Part shown: positions 31,161 to 41,591 of the stretch, piece after piece | Numbering within the stretch: the first letter of the stretch is position 1 | Layout of the letters: each line of letters opens with the position of its first letter | Origin: Leishmania donovani | Taxonomy: Eukaryota; Euglenozoa; Kinetoplastea; Trypanosomatida; Trypanosomatidae | Assembly (NCBI RefSeq): GCF_000227135.1 | Contig: NC_018241.1 | Location: forward strand, 299,635 to 363,634 | Direction: 5' to 3' | DNA length: 64,000 nucleotides | The notes under the pieces: model-generated | What the model was told of the DNA's origin: nothing | The model's input: only the letters and a program-made list of their open reading frames with translations | Databases searched by the model: none | Made by a program: the position numbers and the translations under genes

Positions 31161-33911
31161 CCGTCCTCCACCCGCTTCGAGGGCGATGATTGTGCTTCTC
31201 TCTTCTGCGTGCTAGCCTGCTTGCTGGCTGGCCTGTGATCGGCGCCAAGCGTGTCGTGCTACTTGAGGATGCAAATGATGAGGGAGGGGGGGGGCTGGCT
31301 GATGACGAGCCTTTATGATGATGGGGATGATGACAGTCGTACAAGGTGCATGCCGAAGACAATACATAATAGTAATAGTAATAACAGGAAAGGAGACCAC
31401 GACAACGCACACAAAGACCGAGGAGGTGACGCGAGAAACACCGAAACAGCGAAGGGCGCGTGAAGGCGCAGCGACAACGAGAAGGAAAACACCACCAACA
31501 ACGAGAATAAAAGAGAGGGAGAGACAACACGACTGTCTGCACCTAACAGCAGGCAAAAGTAAGCAAGAAACCGAGTCGATTCACCGGTATGTGGGGCTGT
31601 TGTTGTGATAGTACCTGGCTCTGCCACTGCAGATGAAAGGCTGGGACGTGGCGGCAGTGGTGATGGTGGTGAAGAGGGAATAGCGAAGGCAGAGGGAGAC
31701 ACAACACGAAGAAACGCAAAAAGGGAAGCCGGAGTCGACTCGAGTTTCCACGTTCCAGAAAAAAAAAGGAAAGCAGAAAAGAAAAAGCGAGCGCGCGTGC
31801 ACAGAGACGCCGCCGATCACGCACAATCACCGCACACAACGACGACGTTAGCCGCGCAATAAGAGGAGCGAAAACGACAAAGGGAAGAGAGCAAGAGCAA
31901 GAGCGAGCAGGCGAGGCTGAGATGAGCGGTGGATCTTTACCTCGCCCCTCTCCCCTCCCCCCACTTCCTCTGTCTGTCACTATCGTGAGGCTCGCGCCTG
32001 TTCGCTATGTAAACGCGTATGAGCGCGCAAGAGACACCTCGCCTCACCTCCCCGTTGCTGCTGTTGTGTGTGAGTGTGCGCTCGTCGGTGATTTTTTCCT
32101 TTTTTTTGTGTTCGGTACGAGTGTGTGCGCCTGCCTCTACACATATGTATACGCGGGGCTTTGGGCGCGACTGCTGCCACCCGACCTCGCACCACAGCGC
32201 GTGGCTCGCGGTGACGGGAGAGGGGAAAGAGGGGGCGAGGGCGAGGAAGAGGTTCTAGAAGGATAAAGAGGGAAACTGACGCGATTGGGTGGTGGCGTGC
32301 GGGCGGGCGGTGACCGCAGAAGGCGCACAAGAATGCGAGACACGGTGGAGGACGGCTGTGATGGAGTGGGGGGGGGAGGGGGAAAGACGCAGGAGCGATG
32401 CACGTCTCCACAGCGTGGGAGTAGAGCGTGATAGCCTTGTATCGGTGAGCTGCACACATCGGGTCGTTAGTCCAGTCTCGGCCACCCTCGGTGGTGAAGG
32501 AGACAACAGTGAGCACGGTCGAAACACGCAGCCAAACATACGAAGATCATGGACGGGAACAGGGAGGGTGGCAAGCACGCACATCGAAGAAGCGCTCGAG
32601 AAGCGACTCTTACGTGAACGCTCCGTGAACCACTCCCTCTCCTGCAATGCGGTTCTGAGTGCTGGAAGGCGGATGCACCACAAACACACGCACATCGACC
32701 TACAAACGTATATATATATATTTAGAGGGTGAGGGGCGCTGATACAGCTGCTGTTCTGCCGTCTTGGCTGTGTCTGCGTGTGTGTGTATGCTTGTGCGTA
32801 CCGCTGGCATGCGGGGTTCCGCCACTGTATGTGCTGGGCTGGCTTCCCACTCGTTCTTTCGTTGTTCTTTCTTTCTTCTTGAAGTACGTCATAGTTCATT
32901 AAGCACAAGTGGGAAAAAAGAAGGGCGGGAGAAAAGGGGTGGGGGGGGGGGCTGAGGAAAGGGTAGGGCACATCAAAGTCCGCGGCGGGCAGCCAAAGAA
33001 ACACACGCAACGTGCCACACTGGCGATGCACACACAGGATAGATCGACGACACACGCGGGTTTAGGATGAAAGGAAACGGCAAGAGAAAGGGAGAGAGGA
33101 GGGAGGGGAGGGGGGGGGAGGAAGATAGCGACATGGACTGCGCGCGGAGGTCAAAGCCTACGCGCAAACAAAAACAAACATCTCAGGAGCATCTGCAACA
33201 CAGAAAAAGTATCCCAACACCGACGGCGACAGCGGCGTCAGCACGAACCAAGGACAGAGAGGTAGATAGACGGGGGTGATGCACCACATCGGTTAGGCTC
33301 TCCTCCACCCCTCCCAAGGAAGTCGAAAAAGAAGAAACAAGGAAACACATTCCCCTCCCCTCCCACTCATACACACACGCGCGCACACACACACACTCAT
33401 AAAACAAGAGCAACAAGAGCAATAACAGGGAAAGGAAAGGCAGAATTGGACAGATCCACACAGGAGAATACAGGCATACACACACACACACACGCACGCA
33501 CGCACGTACACTCGGCAGATACAAAACAAAAAGAAAAAGCGAAGACGGACATCTGCATGCAAGGGCTGTGCGTGTGGGGGAGTGCACAGGCTCACCAGAA
33601 TCATAGGGTGCACAAAACTACAACAGCTGAACAGTTGACCCCCCCCAAAAAAAAAAACAAGGACGACAACGCGGCGCCAAAGAGAGAAGAGGGAATCCAG
33701 GCATCAAGCCTTCACGTTGGCACAACACTCGTTGCACACAGATACATACACGTCACAAGCCCCTCCCAGCATGTGCATCGACTTACATTGCCTTCCTCTG
33801 TGCACGCTTACCACCTTTAGATTCGATTAGACGTCAAACAGCATGCTGGCCCCTTCATTGAAGGGGGCGCTTCTCTTTGTTTCCACAACATGCACGTCGG
33901 CTCTGCACAGG
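31161..33911. other. Long intergenic region
   Basis: 2.75 kb with polypurine runs (plus) at 31279-31293, 32370-32385, 32938-32952 and 33095-33120, (TA)n at 32708-32722, CA repeats at 33360-33400 and 33476-33506, and a C8A12 block at 33640-33658. All open frames are short or repeat-derived. Nothing supported beyond UTRs. Confidence 0.6.
31262..31294 (-). promoter_or_regulatory. Predicted spliced-leader acceptor of the giant gene
   Basis: C-rich pyrimidine tract (about 31279-31294, minus) followed by AG at 31263-31262, giving a 5' UTR of about 101 nt. An AG pair inside the spacer is absent, so the choice is reasonable. Confidence 0.5.
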
Positions 33912-35201
33912 CTACGCCTCGCGCTTGCTCGGCGGCTTGTAGACGCCGGCCGAGCCTCCGGCGCTAGGTGGCTTATATGCACCAGCACTGCTGCCGCTAC
34001 CAGCCACAGGCGGCTTGTACGTGTCAGCAGAGAAACTGGCGGCTGTAGATGACTTGAACGCACCAACATTGCTGCTAGCAGCGCTCGGTGGTTTGTAGAC
34101 ACCAGCACCGCCGCTGCTCGGAGGCTTGTACGCCTCACCGGTCGAGGCCGGCGGCCGGTACGCACCGGCAGACGCGCCGCCAGGAGTAGGGGGCTTGTAG
34201 GCACCAGCACCGCTGCTGGGAGCACTCGGCGCCGGCGGCTTGTACGCCTCACCAGCAGACGCGTTCGGCGGCCTATAGGCACCAGTGCTGGGGGGCTTGT
34301 ACACACCGCTGCTGCCGGAAGGGGGGCGATAGGCGCCAGCAGAGGAGCCGCCAGCGCTGCCACGCACGGCCATCGGCGATGACGGCAAAGCCGTCGAGGA
34401 CTCCATTGCACTGCTGCTCTTGCTCGGAGGGACGTACTTGTTGCTGCCCGCCACCGCCGTGGCGGAAGTCGGAGATGAACTGAAAGATTGCTGCGGAGTC
34501 GCCGCCGGAGCGGACTCGCCGTTCTGCTCCTGAGAGGGCAATGGCATGGGCTGCTGCTGCTGCTGCGACTGCGAAGACGTCGACTGTGACTGCTTGCGTG
34601 CGTTGCCGAAGGTTTCCTCGAGGGTCGGCAGATTCTCCAGGCTCAGCCCCTGCGTGCGCGGCGCGAAGCGGCCACTCGCAGCGGCGGCAGCGCCGCCCTC
34701 TCCGCCGCCGATAGCGCCGGTCGCATTGCGGTGACCGCGTGCCACAAACTTCGCCACCTTGGTCTCCTTCGGGGAGCTCTCAGGCGACTGCGCCTCATCG
34801 TCGTCGCCACCAGCAGAAGCTTTTCTCTCCGCTGCCTCGGCCTCCTCCTTGGCCTTCTGCGCCGCCGCCTTCACTTCTTCCTGACGCTTCGAGTCCTGTG
34901 ACGCCTTCACCGCGTCCCACGTCTTTGCACTGCGCGTGGTGCCGGCGAAGTTGAGGTTCACAGCAACCACTGGAGCTGCGACGGTCTTCTCAGGGGCTGG
35001 AAGCGGCGACGCGGTGCCAGCAGCCGCTGAGGTGTCGCTGCCACCGGTGTTCGCCACTGTAATGGGCTTCGCAGCGGCGGTGCTCACCCGCGGCACCGTC
35101 TCCAGCCCGAAACCGCCAAGAGCTGCGTCATCTGCGGACTTCTTGGCCACCTTCTTCGAGCTCTTCTTGTTGTTCTTGCTGAGGAACGCGTCAAGGTCCA
35201 T
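33912..35201 (-). CDS. AY[KR]PP tandem-repeat protein, possibly CDV3-like
   Basis: 429 aa, ATG at 35201. The N-terminus is MDLDAFLSKNNKKSSKK, a short acidic/aromatic head followed by a lysine cluster. Residues about 95-135 form a charged helix (WDAVKASQDSKRQEEV then K/E/A repeats). A middle motif GRFAPRTQGLSLENLPTL precedes a Gln/Ser-rich segment. From about 290 to the end come about 12 units of 8-16 residues built on [AV]Y[KR]PPS, the eighth or ninth degenerate (AFKSS). The head plus YRPP motif recalls eukaryotic CDV3 proteins, which have a DxFFxKxxKKK head and one YRPPGAR motif, but the similarity is short and unproven. Likely cytosolic, disordered, perhaps RNA- or translation-associated. 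Repeat number is expected to vary between strains. Confidence 0.8.
   Translation of the reverse strand: MDLDAFLSKNNKKSSKKVAKKSADDAALGGFGLETVPRVSTAAAKPITVANTGGSDTSAAAGTASPLPAPEKTVAAPVVAVNLNFAGTTRSAKTWDAVKASQDSKRQEEVKAAAQKAKEEAEAAERKASAGGDDDEAQSPESSPKETKVAKFVARGHRNATGAIGGGEGGAAAAASGRFAPRTQGLSLENLPTLEETFGNARKQSQSTSSQSQQQQQPMPLPSQEQNGESAPAATPQQSFSSSPTSATAVAGSNKYVPPSKSSSAMESSTALPSSPMAVRGSAGGSSAGAYRPPSGSSGVYKPPSTGAYRPPNASAGEAYKPPAPSAPSSGAGAYKPPTPGGASAGAYRPPASTGEAYKPPSSGGAGVYKPPSAASSNVGAFKSSTAASFSADTYKPPVAGSGSSAGAYKPPSAGGSAGVYKPPSKREA
33920..34340 (-). repeat. Coding minisatellite for the AY[KR]PP units
   Basis: Imperfect tandem repeats of about 24-48 bp encoding Tyr-Lys/Arg-Pro-Pro spaced by Ser/Gly/Ala linkers. 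Unit length is always a multiple of three, so copy changes keep frame. Confidence 0.85.
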
Positions 35202-36626
35202 GAGTGCGGGACAGACAGCAACAGACCAAGAGAGACTTGCCTGTCTGTGTGCTTCTTGTGGCGCTTCTAGGGCTTTCCCGTTTCAGGGGTAGGGGTGGTG
35301 GTGAGGGCAATGTCACGACCTCGAGTGGGGCGCCGGAGGCGGTGGTGGGCGGAGGGCAGTAGAATGGTTACGTATGCAAAGATAGATCACCTACTGTGGG
35401 CGCGCGTGCGTGCTGCTCAGGAGGTTTTCGGGGACGAGGGAGGAGCGGCTGCACCACAAGATTGATGTGCTTGAGAGAAAGATGCTTTATGCTTGCGTTT
35501 CTTACGGGCTGGAGGCTTCAAGGGGTAGCCTGATGAAGATGGACAGTGAAGAGGTACCACCGAGGAGGCGCTCAGCGGTGGTGATGGAAAGTAAAGGAAT
35601 AGGTGAGAGGTGAAGGGGTGCGGTCGTGGCGTTCACTGCAAGACACACAGACGCACAGGCGCAATGAAGGTAGAGGAGAGGCGGTGAAGGAGGAGGGGTG
35701 GGTGGTTTGCGATGGGCAGATGATCCACAGGACCTCAATCTCAGCGAAAGAAGGAGCGAGGGAGAAAAGCAAGAGGGATAACAGTGAGGAGAGGAGGCGC
35801 GCTGCACGATGACGCAACGCACGGAAATGCGAGCACCAGCTACAAAGACATTACTCAGAGAAAACCGAGCATGAGAAGCACGCTGCTATCCCTACAGATT
35901 AGCCGTCACGGTGTCAGTGACGTGTGCTTACGTGGAAATGGAAGGAGGAGGGGATGGGGAAGGGAGAGGACAGGGAGTCTGCGTGTTGCAGAATGGAAAG
36001 AGTCGCAAGCACGCGCCTGCTCTCCTTGAGGCGCGTACCCACTTCAGAGGAGCCTCCCGTTCTTTTTTCTTTTCAAGCTCTCTTGCGCTGAAGACATGAG
36101 CCGATGCTACGGGCACAAAGAGGAGAACAGGTGTGGTGGGGGAAGTGGTGATGCGATGATGATGCGTTGGCCATCACGTTTGCTGCTTGGCTGCTGTGTC
36201 GCCGCCACACGTAGAGTGGAGCGCGACAACAAAAACTGATCTTTAATGTGGACATGTCCGTCACTTCTATGAATTGGAGGAACGTACACAGTGCCACTCC
36301 ATCGTCCACACGCAAAGACCGAGCGACGCGCAAGACGCAGCGCTCGGTGAGGGGCGTACACAACCACATCCCCACACTCGTCGAGATGTGCGTGCACAAG
36401 CGTCGACAAGCTAGCGAACGCCGAAGAAGAGGTCCCACAGAACAGCGATTTCTCGCCATGAGAGAACACCTGCACACACACCGCACACATCAAAACGCCT
36501 CCACACAAAGGTGCAAAACAGAAGAAGACGAGTGAAAAAAAAAAGAGGAGAGGTGAACACGGGAACACGGCACGGAGACATCTATAAAGGGCAGCACACC
36601 ACTAACATACATCCATACATATATAA

Positions 36627-36654
36627 ATATATAAACATATATATGTTTATATAT
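36627..36654. repeat. Perfect 28-bp AT-rich palindrome
   Basis: Reading outward from the centre between 36640 and 36641, fourteen consecutive bases pair on each side; the first mismatch is 36626/36655. It sits in the 3' UTR region of the kinesin gene and could form a hairpin in the transcript. Confidence 0.85.
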
Positions 36655-37194
36655 ATTCATATACACATAAACGAGAAAGAGAGGGCAGAAGCAAGGAGTG
36701 GTGGCACGACACCCAAAAAAAAAACAAAACAAAAAAAAAAGGAAGCAGAAACATGAGAGATGGAGGAAAAGAGGGTGTGGGTGCGTGGGTGAGTGGGGGC
36801 CGTGCAAGGAGAGTGCGTGTTTTCAGCACTGCTCTTTGTTGCAACGCTGATGGGGCGCCGCCCCACGCCGCTCACCCCCTGTGCCAAGGCACAAGCGCCG
36901 ACGCCAAACAGCACATGTACCACGCAGCAACCTACCGGTGAAAGCTTACAGGAGAGAAAAGAGTAGAGGTTCAAGAAGATAGGTTAAGAGGGTCGGTGGG
37001 TGAATGGGGGTGGTGGTTGGCGGTCGGGGCAACTGCGGTGTTTGAGGCGTTCCGCGCCACTTCGGAAGACATATGGAGGGAAAGAGAAAGGGAAAGAAAG
37101 GAGGCCGAGTCGCTCTTGGTCGAAGGCAGCACTAACTACATCATGGTACGCTGCCCAGAAGTGGGAGAGGGGGGGGGGCAGACCACACAGATGG

Positions 37195-37220
37195 GGGAGG
37201 AGGAGGAGGAGGAGGAGGGG
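37195..37220. repeat. (GGA)n microsatellite
   Basis: Consecutive GGA/AGG units on the plus strand, a pyrimidine tract on the coding strand. Confidence 0.85.
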
Positions 37221-37664
37221 GCGCTCAAGAGAAAAGCAAAACCCTCCTCCCCCACAAAGTAAAATAAAACGAAAGAAATTGTGAGCAGTCACGGAACAAG
37301 AGAGAACCGAGAGACGCTGCCGCAGCACACACCTCATGCCCCCTCCACTTTTGAAGAGCAGACACACACACACACACACGCACACCAATCACAGACGAAA
37401 ATCACTGCGGAAATAGGCTTGACACAGACGACTTAGCGCACAGGAACAACACGACCACCAAACAACAAGAGATCCGTGCTCATGTGTATGCACATGGAAG
37501 ACGAGGAAACATAAGTGGGGAGAGAAAAAACAGAAGCCACCAAGGGTGCTAAGGCTAAGGTAGCCATCGGTATCGCGATACCGTGTCGGTGTCAAAAACC
37601 TTGGCTCTTCCTAGGGGCGGCGAGCGAGGAGAGGGGATAGCGTCGGGTGGGCGCGCGTACGACC

Positions 37665-40600
37665 TCACCAGTACGACTGATGGCTCAGTGCGCCCACTGT
37701 GGAGTAGTGATGATCACACGACGGGGGTGGCCCGCTCGCGTGCATTTGTGCCCTCCCGTTCTGCTTTAGCTTCCGGCCAACCGATAAGGAGAGCGCATGC
37801 TCCGGCGAGGGCGCCACCGCCGCCGCTGCGGATGCCACCGCGCTCTCCGCGGCAGCAGCGACGGTCGCGTAGGGGAGATGGTGCCCCAAACACCCACGTG
37901 AGCTGTCGGCAGGCATCATGTCGATGAGACCCTCGAAAACACTCATACAGCCGCTCTCTATGCCGGCATCGTCATCGCCGCTAAAGGTTCGGGGATGCGA
38001 TGCCGTGGGCGCCACATCACCGTCGCTCTCGCCTTCGAACGCGTGCTTCAGATCATCTTCATCATCGGCGATCTGCACGTACTGGCACTCCTCACCGCTC
38101 TCTTCCTCGGCGGGGAGCACAGCGGCTGGTTGCCGGTGCATAGTTTTGCGGTCATCAGCCGTTGCTGCTCCCCTGACACTGCCGCCACCGCCGTTGCTCG
38201 CCTGCTGTTGTTGTGGTGGTAACGGCGGCGATGGTGATAACCGGCAATCTTCATCCGCCACCCTGTTGCTACTGCTGTATTTGTGGCCTATGGCTTGACT
38301 CGCCTTTGCTCTCTTCTTGTTTGGCGCTGACGCGACATTGACGGGGCTGCGGTGACGGCCACGCGCCGCCTGAGCTTGACACGCTTCGGACATCCCCGGC
38401 GAGTTCGTGGGCCGCCGTGAGGACGTGGGAGTGGCTGCCTCGCCCTCGATTTCTGGCTTTTCGCGAGGGCTGCAGCGGCTGCTCTGCGGGGTGTCTGCGC
38501 GTTTCTGTTGCAGCTGCAGCACGTCCAAGCCGCGAGGTTTGCGTTGCTGGCCAGGACGCTGCCTACCCGCGCTTCTATCGGCGGTGCGCACAACCTGGTC
38601 GCCCTCGCCACCCTCTTTGAGGGACAAGGCACATGATGGCGTTGCAACACTGCTGCTGCCCTCTAGGTCGGCTCCTTCCGCAGTCAGGTAGGTGACGGTC
38701 TGGTAGAAGGACGGCGCCTCATCCAAGTCACTATCCCTCGCAACAGCGCCGCTGCCGCCGTTATGCAGCGCAGTAAGCCCCGAGCGTCCGCCGACGGTAA
38801 AGGGTGTCTCCGCTGCTTCCTCCTCCGTGGTGCTTGTCGTGAGCCTCGACCGGTCACCTTTGTTTTGTTTCGACGACGGCCTCCGGATGGAGGCTCTGTT
38901 TGAATAGCGGCTGCGCTGCGGGTGCTGGGATGGTGGATGTGGAGACCGCTGCGGCCGCTCACTCGACAGGGAACGACGCGACAGCGGCTGCGACGCCCCC
39001 TCTGGTGGCAGTCGACTATTCTCGCGGTGCGCCTTACACGGCGCACTGGCGAAGTTGCCCCCGCGGAGATGCGGTAGCACGGCACCGGGGAGACACTTGT
39101 TCTCGCGGAGGTCGATGAGAGAGAGCGGCGTGCCACGCGCCACGGACGGCTTACGCTTGCGCGCCCCAGGCGAGTAGAAATCTGTTGCCGCCGCATAAGC
39201 CGCGGCGGAGTGCCTTCTGATCCTGCCGTCGCCACGGGTCAGCCCCATGTGCCTCTTTGCCGACTGCTTCTTCTTGGCCGTCGAGGGGCTCCGCGTGGGG
39301 CTGACAGCTTCGCCGTCAAGGTAACGATCATCGGCAGAAAAAGGCAGCGTAGACGCGGCTCTCGCACCGTTGGTGCCGGTGCCTTGGTTCAGCTGAGGAA
39401 GGTGGAGCGAGAGATCCGGTGGTGTGGCATGGCACGGCTTTGACGCACGCCCTGTCGACCTCGCTTTCTTGTCGCCGATCGCGTCTGCCGCGGAGCTGCT
39501 GGTCGTTATAGCCACAAGGGCGGAGCGGAGCGACTCCAATTCTTCCTGCTGCCGCTGCGCCTCTGCACGCCAGTACGCCTCCCCAGCCTGGTGGCTCGCC
39601 ACTGCCTTCCGCAGCTCCTCCTGCTGCGCTTCGCTGCTCTGCAGCTGCAACTCATACCTCTTTTCCCTCCCTCGCATCTCGCGCAGAAGTTGCTCGCTTA
39701 GCAGGATACCCTCCGTCAGCTCCGCGACGTGGGCCGGGTTCGGGGCCTTCCGAAGCTCCTCCTGCATCGCCTTGATCTGATCGCGCATCTCGCGAATAAT
39801 GAGGGCTGTCGGCGCCTCGTTCAGCCGCGCGTGGTTGACGACCCCTCGTGCGAGCGTGGCGTACCGCAACGTCGACTCCGTTTCGCTGATGTTCGACGCG
39901 CTGGGCGAGACGTTGGCGCACATCACGGTGAAGCTGTTGCCGCCGAGGTTGTCGGAGAGGACGTACGTCAGCAGGCTCTCCCGGTACGGGATGACAGCAC
40001 CTTTTCTGACTTTGCCGCCGCCAGCGAGCGCCTGCGGGTTACAGCTGCCGCAATTGTTTACCAGTCCGTCCAGCACCCGTCGCAGGGTGGAGAGAGAAGC
40101 GTTAATGCTGTTTGCCTCTGCGAGGTGTTTGCCGGTTGCCCTGGACTGCGTGTTGCGCTCGCTGCCGGCCAGATCGACGAGATTGATCTTGCTACACGTT
40201 TCCAGTGCCACTTCGCGCCCCCGCACGCGGCTTCCCGTGCCCTCGCGCTGCGTCACTTGGAACTGAAAAATTGCATGCGAGCGGCTCGACTTCGCGTTGA
40301 TCGCCGTGCTGTACTGCGTGCGCAGCGCGTTACCGTGCTGAAGAAACGCCTCGCACTCGGCCCACGTGCTCACCGGCACAGTCGTCAGTCCTTCCACGTA
40401 GATGCCCTGTGATGGGTGATGGCGCACCTTAAGCGTGCGGAACTCGCCGCTCTCCATATCCTTTTTGTCGAAGCGGCTGCGGTAGCGCAGGATGGCGTTC
40501 TTGGGCCGCTGCTTGAGCAGATCGCGCACCTGCTCGTTGTAGATCTCCATGTAGGAAAGCTGCAGTACCACGGCCGCAGCCCGCGTGGACGGCGACGCCG

Positions 40601-41591
40601 CGAAGCCATCGTAGACCTCGGCGTTGCGCATGGCGACTTGCGAGAGGAGCAGCTGGCAGAGCCGCGGGATCAGCCCTGGATGCTGCGCGGTTCCCATCAT
40701 GGTGTACGTTTTACCGCTTCCTGTCTGGCCGTAGGCGAACATGCAGGTGTTGTACCCCTGCAGCGCCGCGTCTACCAAGGGGATGGCGAGCTGCTCGTAG
40801 ATGGCAACCTGCTCTGCCTCTGCCTGGCGCTCTTGCTCCAGTGTGTGTGACGAAAACTGTGGCCGCGAGGCGCGAGCAGGAAACGCGTCTTCCGTCGTGT
40901 CGTCGATGATGTACGGTTCGCCACCGGCTGCCCGCGGCACTGGGGCCGAGGGCAAAACGAGCCCGCCTGTGAGTCTTGAGTCCAGCTCCACCCTCGGCGT
41001 GAAGCTGCTGTAGACGTAATCGTACGTGAAGGTGTTGCGCACCGGTGCCTTCGCGTTCGTGTCCAACGACGGTCTCTGCGGATCGAGCAGGACTATGGTT
41101 CGTCCGTTGCTCTCCACCTCCACGACGGGCAGTGGCACACCGTCGACGTTGGGCGACGCCTGAGACACGTCCGGAGGCACACCTCTAAGCTCATGCGAGG
41201 GCGTGGCCCCAGCGTGCGTTGTGCTAACCAACAATGAGGCATTAAGCGACTTGTGCTCTCGCCCGAACGGCTGCCTCGAGGCTGAACGCGTGCTACCGTT
41301 CCGCCCTGTCGCGGGGTCCTCCCGCTCCTCCGCGGCCGCACGCCGCTCATGCCGCCACTGGTGCACCTCTAGCTCAGTGAAGGGGCGAATGCGAGCTGCG
41401 ACAACGATGCGAAAGCCTGTCGCCATATCTCGCCGGACAAGCCCAACGCTCTTGCTTGCCGTTGTGACCGAGCGGGCATTGGACAACAACGGTAGGCCGT
41501 CCTGACGAAGGGGCTCGCCCACACTACTGCTGCGGATGCCGTCCCCATCACTGTCGTAAAGCGGGCTGCTTGCGCCGCCCACGTCTTTCAT
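37665..41591 (-). CDS. Kinesin (kinesin-3-like motor) with an expanded N-terminal motor half
   Basis: 1308 aa from ATG 41591; the frame extends upstream only through a TTG, and the predicted acceptor at 41689-41688 fits. ATP-driven microtubule motor. FRIVVAARIRPF (60-71) is the first strand, GQTGSGKT (288-295) the P-loop, SSRSH (435-439) switch I, DLAGSE (473-478) switch II; the motor ends near 580. From first strand to P-loop spans about 220 residues against 80-95 in ordinary kinesins, because of inserts at about 80-185 and 200-260. Sequences such as LKVRHHPSQGIYVEGL and the DLAGSERNTQSRATG loop are kinesin-3-like. A coiled coil follows (about 600-710, REMRDQIKAMQEEL onward), then a long Ser/Arg/Pro-rich tail with no recognisable cargo domain. 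It lacks the 39-aa repeats of kinesin K39. An alternative start at residue 56 (MATGFRIVV) would remove a short leader. Confidence 0.93.
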   Translation of the reverse strand: MKDVGGASSPLYDSDGDGIRSSSVGEPLRQDGLPLLSNARSVTTASKSVGLVRRDMATGFRIVVAARIRPFTELEVHQWRHERRAAAEEREDPATGRNGSTRSASRQPFGREHKSLNASLLVSTTHAGATPSHELRGVPPDVSQASPNVDGVPLPVVEVESNGRTIVLLDPQRPSLDTNAKAPVRNTFTYDYVYSSFTPRVELDSRLTGGLVLPSAPVPRAAGGEPYIIDDTTEDAFPARASRPQFSSHTLEQERQAEAEQVAIYEQLAIPLVDAALQGYNTCMFAYGQTGSGKTYTMMGTAQHPGLIPRLCQLLLSQVAMRNAEVYDGFAASPSTRAAAVVLQLSYMEIYNEQVRDLLKQRPKNAILRYRSRFDKKDMESGEFRTLKVRHHPSQGIYVEGLTTVPVSTWAECEAFLQHGNALRTQYSTAINAKSSRSHAIFQFQVTQREGTGSRVRGREVALETCSKINLVDLAGSERNTQSRATGKHLAEANSINASLSTLRRVLDGLVNNCGSCNPQALAGGGKVRKGAVIPYRESLLTYVLSDNLGGNSFTVMCANVSPSASNISETESTLRYATLARGVVNHARLNEAPTALIIREMRDQIKAMQEELRKAPNPAHVAELTEGILLSEQLLREMRGREKRYELQLQSSEAQQEELRKAVASHQAGEAYWRAEAQRQQEELESLRSALVAITTSSSAADAIGDKKARSTGRASKPCHATPPDLSLHLPQLNQGTGTNGARAASTLPFSADDRYLDGEAVSPTRSPSTAKKKQSAKRHMGLTRGDGRIRRHSAAAYAAATDFYSPGARKRKPSVARGTPLSLIDLRENKCLPGAVLPHLRGGNFASAPCKAHRENSRLPPEGASQPLSRRSLSSERPQRSPHPPSQHPQRSRYSNRASIRRPSSKQNKGDRSRLTTSTTEEEAAETPFTVGGRSGLTALHNGGSGAVARDSDLDEAPSFYQTVTYLTAEGADLEGSSSVATPSCALSLKEGGEGDQVVRTADRSAGRQRPGQQRKPRGLDVLQLQQKRADTPQSSRCSPREKPEIEGEAATPTSSRRPTNSPGMSEACQAQAARGRHRSPVNVASAPNKKRAKASQAIGHKYSSSNRVADEDCRLSPSPPLPPQQQQASNGGGGSVRGAATADDRKTMHRQPAAVLPAEEESGEECQYVQIADDEDDLKHAFEGESDGDVAPTASHPRTFSGDDDAGIESGCMSVFEGLIDMMPADSSRGCLGHHLPYATVAAAAESAVASAAAAVAPSPEHALSLSVGRKLKQNGRAQMHASGPPPSCDHHYSTVGALSHQSYW

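Larger units (their letters stand above)
35202..37664. other. Intergenic region with AT palindrome and GGA repeats
   Basis: Kinesin 3' UTR plus the 5' region of the AY[KR]PP gene. Features: AT-rich 36597-36670 with a perfect 28-bp palindrome (36627-36654), A runs at 36715-36740, (GGA)n at 37195-37220 and CA at 37363-37382. Open frames are repeat artefacts. Confidence 0.6.

Noticed and set aside
31922..32266. Plus-strand open frames that could mark a strand switch
   Set aside because: No plus-strand frame in the window carries a recognisable domain, and genes on both sides are on the minus strand.
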